The notes under the pieces were generated by a model that was not told the DNA's origin, did not search any database, and worked only from the letters and a program-made list of their open reading frames with translations. From Actinomycetes bacterium (lineage in GTDB: Bacteria > Actinomycetota > Acidimicrobiia > Acidimicrobiales > Bog-793): a DNA stretch of 8,117 nt. Shown in pieces: positions 5,662 to 8,117 of the stretch. The stretch spans positions 1 to 8,117 of the forward strand of contig JAJYGM010000805.1 of NCBI GenBank assembly GCA_021785095.1, in the 5' to 3' direction. The stretch's first letter is position 1. Each line of letters begins with the position of its first letter. The translations under genes and the position numbers were made by a program.

Positions 5662-7422
5662 ATGAGCAGGCGCGAGGACCCACCACCGTCGCAGCAGCAG
5701 GGGCACCAGCAGGACCGCCCTCAGGCGCGCCAGCCGCGAAACGTGCGGGTGGCGGGGCCGGACGGGGCACAGGCGGAGGATCGCGACGAGACGGCTGAGC
5801 AGGACGTCGAGCCCGATGAGGGGCGAGCGGCCACGTCCGAACGGCGGAGCCAGCGTGACCGGCGTGTGAAGGCGGTCGGCAACGGATCGACAGGCTCAGG
5901 GTCTCGGGCCGGCAACGTCGAGCTTCCCGTCTCGCCGGCGAACCGCTCCGGGCGGGACGATGTGGAGCCGCCGGAGAGCGACGTCGACCTCCCGTGGCCG
6001 AGGTCGCGCCCGCCCGCCGGTGCGGGCGAGCCGGCAGAGGCAGGCCCGGGGCGAAGGGGATCGGCCCCGGCATCTGTCGGGCAGCCATCGGCGCCTGCCC
6101 GTTCCCGGCCCGCCCGTTCAGCGCCCGCCCGTTCAGAGCCCGCCCGTTCAGAGCCGGGGCGCCGGCAGCGGCGTGCATCGGTCGTCACCCCGCCGGATCG
6201 CCGGCGTCAACCCGAAAGGGACGCGCACGATCTGCCGGTTGCCAACCGGACCGAGACGATCGACGAGCGCCTCCCCGGTCGCCGCCTCCTCAGGACCCGA
6301 GTCGGGGAAGCGCCGCCTCGTGTCGACCGCGCCGTCTTCCGCGAGCCGAGCGGCCGCCGTTCGTCGGCGGGAAGGGCGATCGCGGTGGGGTTGCTGTGTT
6401 TCGGGATCTGGACGCTCTTCGACGCGAACCAGCTGTACCACAACGCCCTCACGTCGCCCTTCGGGACGCGCCGGTCGGTCTCGGTGGCTTTCCTGCGGCC
6501 GATCGCCGCTGTGGCGAACGCTCTCGGCCTCTCCGGACCGGTCAATGCCGCCAACAGCGCCCTCGGGCGGAACCAGGCGACGACGAACGCAAAGCTGCCG
6601 CCACCGCCGTTCGTACCGCCCTCGGGCAACCGCCCTCCGAACAACGTCACGATCTCCGGCGTGTCGCCCCGGCCGCACACCCACCTCGGCCAGGCCGTCG
6701 GGAGCTCCACCGGCGTTCAGCACTACACGTGGCCGCCCCCCGTCACCCAGCCGACGCCGTCGCATCCGCTCGTGATGTTGGACATCGGTGACTCGATCGG
6801 TGAGGACCTCGGCTTCGGGCTGCTCGACCAGTTCGCGCAGGATCGGTACGTGCACGTGATCCCGAAGGGCAAGATCGACACCGGGCTTGCCCGACCCGAC
6901 GTCTGGAACTGGCCGGTCGCGCTCGAGAACGACCTCCGGCAGTACCACCCCGGCGTCGTCGTCATCATGATGGGAGCGAACGACAACCAGTCCCTGCTGC
7001 TGGCGAACGGCAATGGGGTCCCGACCGGCACGGCGCAGTGGGACCGCCTGTACCGCCAGCGGGTGGCCCTTCTCATGGCCGAAGCGACCGCGGCCGGAGC
7101 ACACGTCATGTGGGTCGGCCTGCCCCCACTCTCGAGCCCGGCGGTGAACTCCACCTTCGCCGCCCACGTGAACGCGATCGCGCAGCAGGAGGCCGCGGTT
7201 CACAACGGGGTCACGTACGTGTCGTCCTGGTCCACGCTCGGCGGGCCGCACGGGAGCTTCGTCCAGTACAAGCGGGTCGGCGGCAACGTGCTGGAGATCC
7301 GGTACTCCGACGGGGTGCACCTCGCCCCGAGCGGCTATGACCTGCTCGCGAGCTCCCTCGTCCAGCCGATGGAGCGTGCGTGGCGGATCGATCTGCACAC
7401 CAAGCCACTCCTTGGCGGGTGA
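5662..7422 (+). CDS. Membrane-anchored SGNH/GDSL-type hydrolase or acyltransferase, partner of the MBOAT protein
   Basis: The 586-residue product has four parts. Residues 1-238 are highly charged and Pro/Arg/Glu/Gln-rich, almost certainly disordered, and include four PARSx repeats (145-164). Residues 239-255 (AIAVGLLCFGIWTLF) form the one clear membrane segment. Residues 256-368 are a linker ending in a Pro-rich stretch. From 370 comes an SGNH domain: DIGDS at 374-378 with nucleophile S378, a block II-like Gly near 403-408, MMGANDN at 436-442 (oxyanion-hole N440) and SDGVHLAPSGYD at 549-560 with D550 and H553 completing the triad. The order fits an N-in protein with its catalytic domain outside, resembling the DUF459 branch of SGNH proteins (tentative). 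Paired with an AlgI-like MBOAT, it likely transfers acetyl to, or removes it from, an envelope glycan. ATG at 5662 follows the MBOAT stop by 1 base, with only CAGG (5651-5654) as ribosome site, pointing to translational coupling. An earlier in-frame start at 5587 would lie inside the MBOAT gene and is unlikely. Confidence 0.88.
   Translation: MSRREDPPPSQQQGHQQDRPQARQPRNVRVAGPDGAQAEDRDETAEQDVEPDEGRAATSERRSQRDRRVKAVGNGSTGSGSRAGNVELPVSPANRSGRDDVEPPESDVDLPWPRSRPPAGAGEPAEAGPGRRGSAPASVGQPSAPARSRPARSAPARSEPARSEPGRRQRRASVVTPPDRRRQPERDAHDLPVANRTETIDERLPGRRLLRTRVGEAPPRVDRAVFREPSGRRSSAGRAIAVGLLCFGIWTLFDANQLYHNALTSPFGTRRSVSVAFLRPIAAVANALGLSGPVNAANSALGRNQATTNAKLPPPPFVPPSGNRPPNNVTISGVSPRPHTHLGQAVGSSTGVQHYTWPPPVTQPTPSHPLVMLDIGDSIGEDLGFGLLDQFAQDRYVHVIPKGKIDTGLARPDVWNWPVALENDLRQYHPGVVVIMMGANDNQSLLLANGNGVPTGTAQWDRLYRQRVALLMAEATAAGAHVMWVGLPPLSSPAVNSTFAAHVNAIAQQEAAVHNGVTYVSSWSTLGGPHGSFVQYKRVGGNVLEIRYSDGVHLAPSGYDLLASSLVQPMERAWRIDLHTKPLLGG
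6094..6153 (+). repeat. Four 15-bp tandem repeats encoding PARSx
   Basis: Four in-frame 15-base units encode PARSR, PARSA, PARSE and PARSE (residues 145-164 of the SGNH protein); the last three units are nearly identical in DNA (GCCCGTTCA core). They lie in the disordered cytoplasmic tail. Because each unit is a multiple of 3, copy number could change without breaking the frame. Confidence 0.85.
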
Positions 7423-7424
7423 TC

Positions 7425-7441
7425 GCGCCGACAGCCGGCGC
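7425..7441. terminator. Hairpin between convergent genes, candidate bidirectional terminator
   Basis: GCGCCG (7425-7430) and CGGCGC (7436-7441) form a perfect 6-bp all-GC stem with a 5-base loop. It fills most of the 22 bases between the stop codons of the SGNH gene and ppa, where both transcripts must end. There is no T tract on either strand, so termination activity is inferred from position. Confidence 0.4.
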
Positions 7442-7444
7442 CGC

Positions 7445-7933
7445 TCACCCCTCGTGAGCCTTCAGCCTCGACCTCGCCGCCTCGATCTCCGCCTCCGCCT
7501 CGGCACGGTCCGCCCAGTGCGCCCCTTCGACCGACTTGCCGGGCTCGAGATCCTTGTAGACCTCGAAGAAATGCTGGATCTCGAGGCGGTCGAACTCCGG
7601 AAGGTGTCGTAGGTCCTGCAGGTGCTCGAGGCGTGGATCGCGGGCGGGGACGGCGATGATCTTGTCGTCCGGTCCGTTCTCGTCGGTCATCCGGAACATG
7701 CCGATCGGACGTGCCCGGATGACGCATCCCGGGAACGTCGGCTCCTCGACGAGGACGAGCGCGTCGAGGGGATCCCCGTCGAGCCCGAGGGTGTGATCGA
7801 CGAAACCGTAGTCAGCCGGGTACCTCGTCGACGTGAACAGCATGCGGTCGAGATAGATGCGCCCACTCTCGTGGTCCATCTCGTACTTGTTGCGCTGCCC
7901 CTTCGGGATCTCGACGGTGACCTCGAATTCCAT
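7445..7933 (-). CDS. ppa: Inorganic pyrophosphatase (family I, soluble)
   Basis: The 162-residue enzyme hydrolyses pyrophosphate to phosphate in the cytoplasm and so pulls biosynthetic reactions forward. The family signature DGDPLDAL lies at 52-59 with metal-binding D52 and D57. By alignment with the E. coli enzyme, D84 and D89 in MTDENGPDD are the other metal ligands, and K16, R30, Y42, K91, Y126 and K127 (in VYKDLE) match active-site positions. [12 protein letters not shown] at 7-18 is the typical N-terminus. The length is that of actinobacterial hexameric forms. The ATG at 7933 is the only sensible start; a modest AGGG lies 10 bases upstream and overlaps the stop codon of the preceding gene. 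That gene ends 12 bases upstream on the same strand, so ppa is probably the downstream member of an operon entering from the right. Confidence 0.97.
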   Translation of the reverse strand: MEFEVTVEIPKGQRNKYEMDHESGRIYLDRMLFTSTRYPADYGFVDHTLGLDGDPLDALVLVEEPTFPGCVIRARPIGMFRMTDENGPDDKIIAVPARDPRLEHLQDLRHLPEFDRLEIQHFFEVYKDLEPGKSVEGAHWADRAEAEAEIEAARSRLKAHEG

Positions 7934-7945
7934 GACGCCGTGACC

Positions 7946-8116
7946 CTAATCGCGAAGCGCCGGCGGCGGACCTTCCGGGACGGGCGGGACAGGCGGTGGG
8001 GGACCGACGTAACAGGCGGCGCGGAAGGAGTGACCGAGACCGGAGCAGGTCAGCTCCTTCGTGCCGACGAGGCGGGGCCCGCTTCTCTGGTACGGGAGGC
8101 GGGGGCTCTCACGCGA
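7946..8116 (-). CDS. Partial unidentified protein, C-terminal 56 codons only
   Basis: On the minus strand one frame is open from the window edge to a TAG at 7946-7948. About 79 percent of its third codon positions are G or C, consistent with a real gene. The visible end contains RLVGTKELTCSGLGHSFRAA, then CYVG, then a proline-rich tail PPPPVPPVPEGPPPALRD. Two cysteines 12 residues apart and the proline tail could suit an exported protein, but I do not recognise the family. It lies 12 bases upstream of ppa on the same strand and probably shares its transcript. In mycobacteria the genes beside ppa include a D-alanyl-D-alanine carboxypeptidase, but there it is divergent from ppa and the residues visible here do not let me claim that identity. 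The short ppa-side gap and the lack of any in-frame stop are the main supports. Confidence 0.55.
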   Translation of the reverse strand, partial: SRESPRLPYQRSGPRLVGTKELTCSGLGHSFRAACYVGPPPPVPPVPEGPPPALRD

Positions 8117-8117
8117 C

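Noticed and set aside
6094..6153. Short regular repeats considered as a CRISPR array
   Set aside because: The repeats are 15 bases, directly adjacent without spacers and in frame inside a coding gene, so they are protein repeats.
6148..7398. 416-residue minus-strand open frame across the SGNH gene
   Set aside because: It is long only because the DNA is GC-rich; the plus strand carries the catalytic motifs in correct order.
1..8117. Search for tRNA, rRNA, mobile elements, phage genes, toxin-antitoxin pairs or defence genes
   Set aside because: No tRNA cloverleaf, transposase motif, terminal inverted repeats, integrase or defence-type domain was seen; the content is chromosomal and mostly housekeeping.

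Overview
The window comes from a high-GC bacterium, almost certainly an actinobacterium. The strongest marker is a complete WhiB-family iron-sulfur protein, a family essentially confined to Actinobacteria and their phages. GC-rich third codon positions, GTG and TTG starts and a 162-residue actinobacterial-type pyrophosphatase agree with this. The mix of genes would fit a lineage such as Acidimicrobiia, but that placement is an inference and nothing seen here proves it. No tRNA, rRNA, CRISPR array, insertion sequence or phage gene was found.

Layout from left to right: (1) 9-785 (+), an unrecognised, Ala/Gly/Ser-rich, possibly exported protein that may begin before the window. (2) 831-1124 (-), a WhiB regulator convergent with it. 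(3) 1125-1469, a divergent intergenic region of 345 bases holding two CRP-like palindromes; one of them lies where a class II activator of whiB would sit. (4) 1470-3958 (+), a likely operon: glycerophosphodiester phosphodiesterase, then electron transfer flavoprotein beta (etfB) and alpha (etfA). (5) 3959-4226, a gap of 268 bases with a GC-rich hairpin just after etfA and a perfect 7-bp inverted repeat further on. (6) 4227-7422 (+), a tightly coupled pair: an AlgI-like MBOAT membrane O-acyltransferase with a TTG start, and a membrane-anchored SGNH/GDSL-type protein with a very long disordered N-terminus, 1 base apart. (7) 7445-7933 (-), inorganic pyrophosphatase, convergent with the pair, and 12 bases upstream of it the C-terminal 56 codons of another minus-strand gene (7946-8116) that runs out of the window.

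How the genes work together: EtfB and EtfA form one heterodimer that carries electrons from acyl-CoA and related dehydrogenases toward the quinone pool. The phosphodiesterase just upstream releases glycerol-3-phosphate from deacylated phospholipids, so the first operon has a lipid and energy-metabolism flavour. The MBOAT/SGNH pair has the architecture of two-part envelope O-acetylation systems, in which a membrane protein passes acyl groups across the membrane and an SGNH protein acts on a polysaccharide outside; the substrate cannot be read from the sequence. Pyrophosphatase is housekeeping.

Most of the window is ordinary chromosomal content. The parts most worth a second look are the two CRP-like sites beside whiB, the SGNH partner with its 238-residue cytoplasmic tail and PARS repeats, and the conserved-looking partial gene at the right edge.
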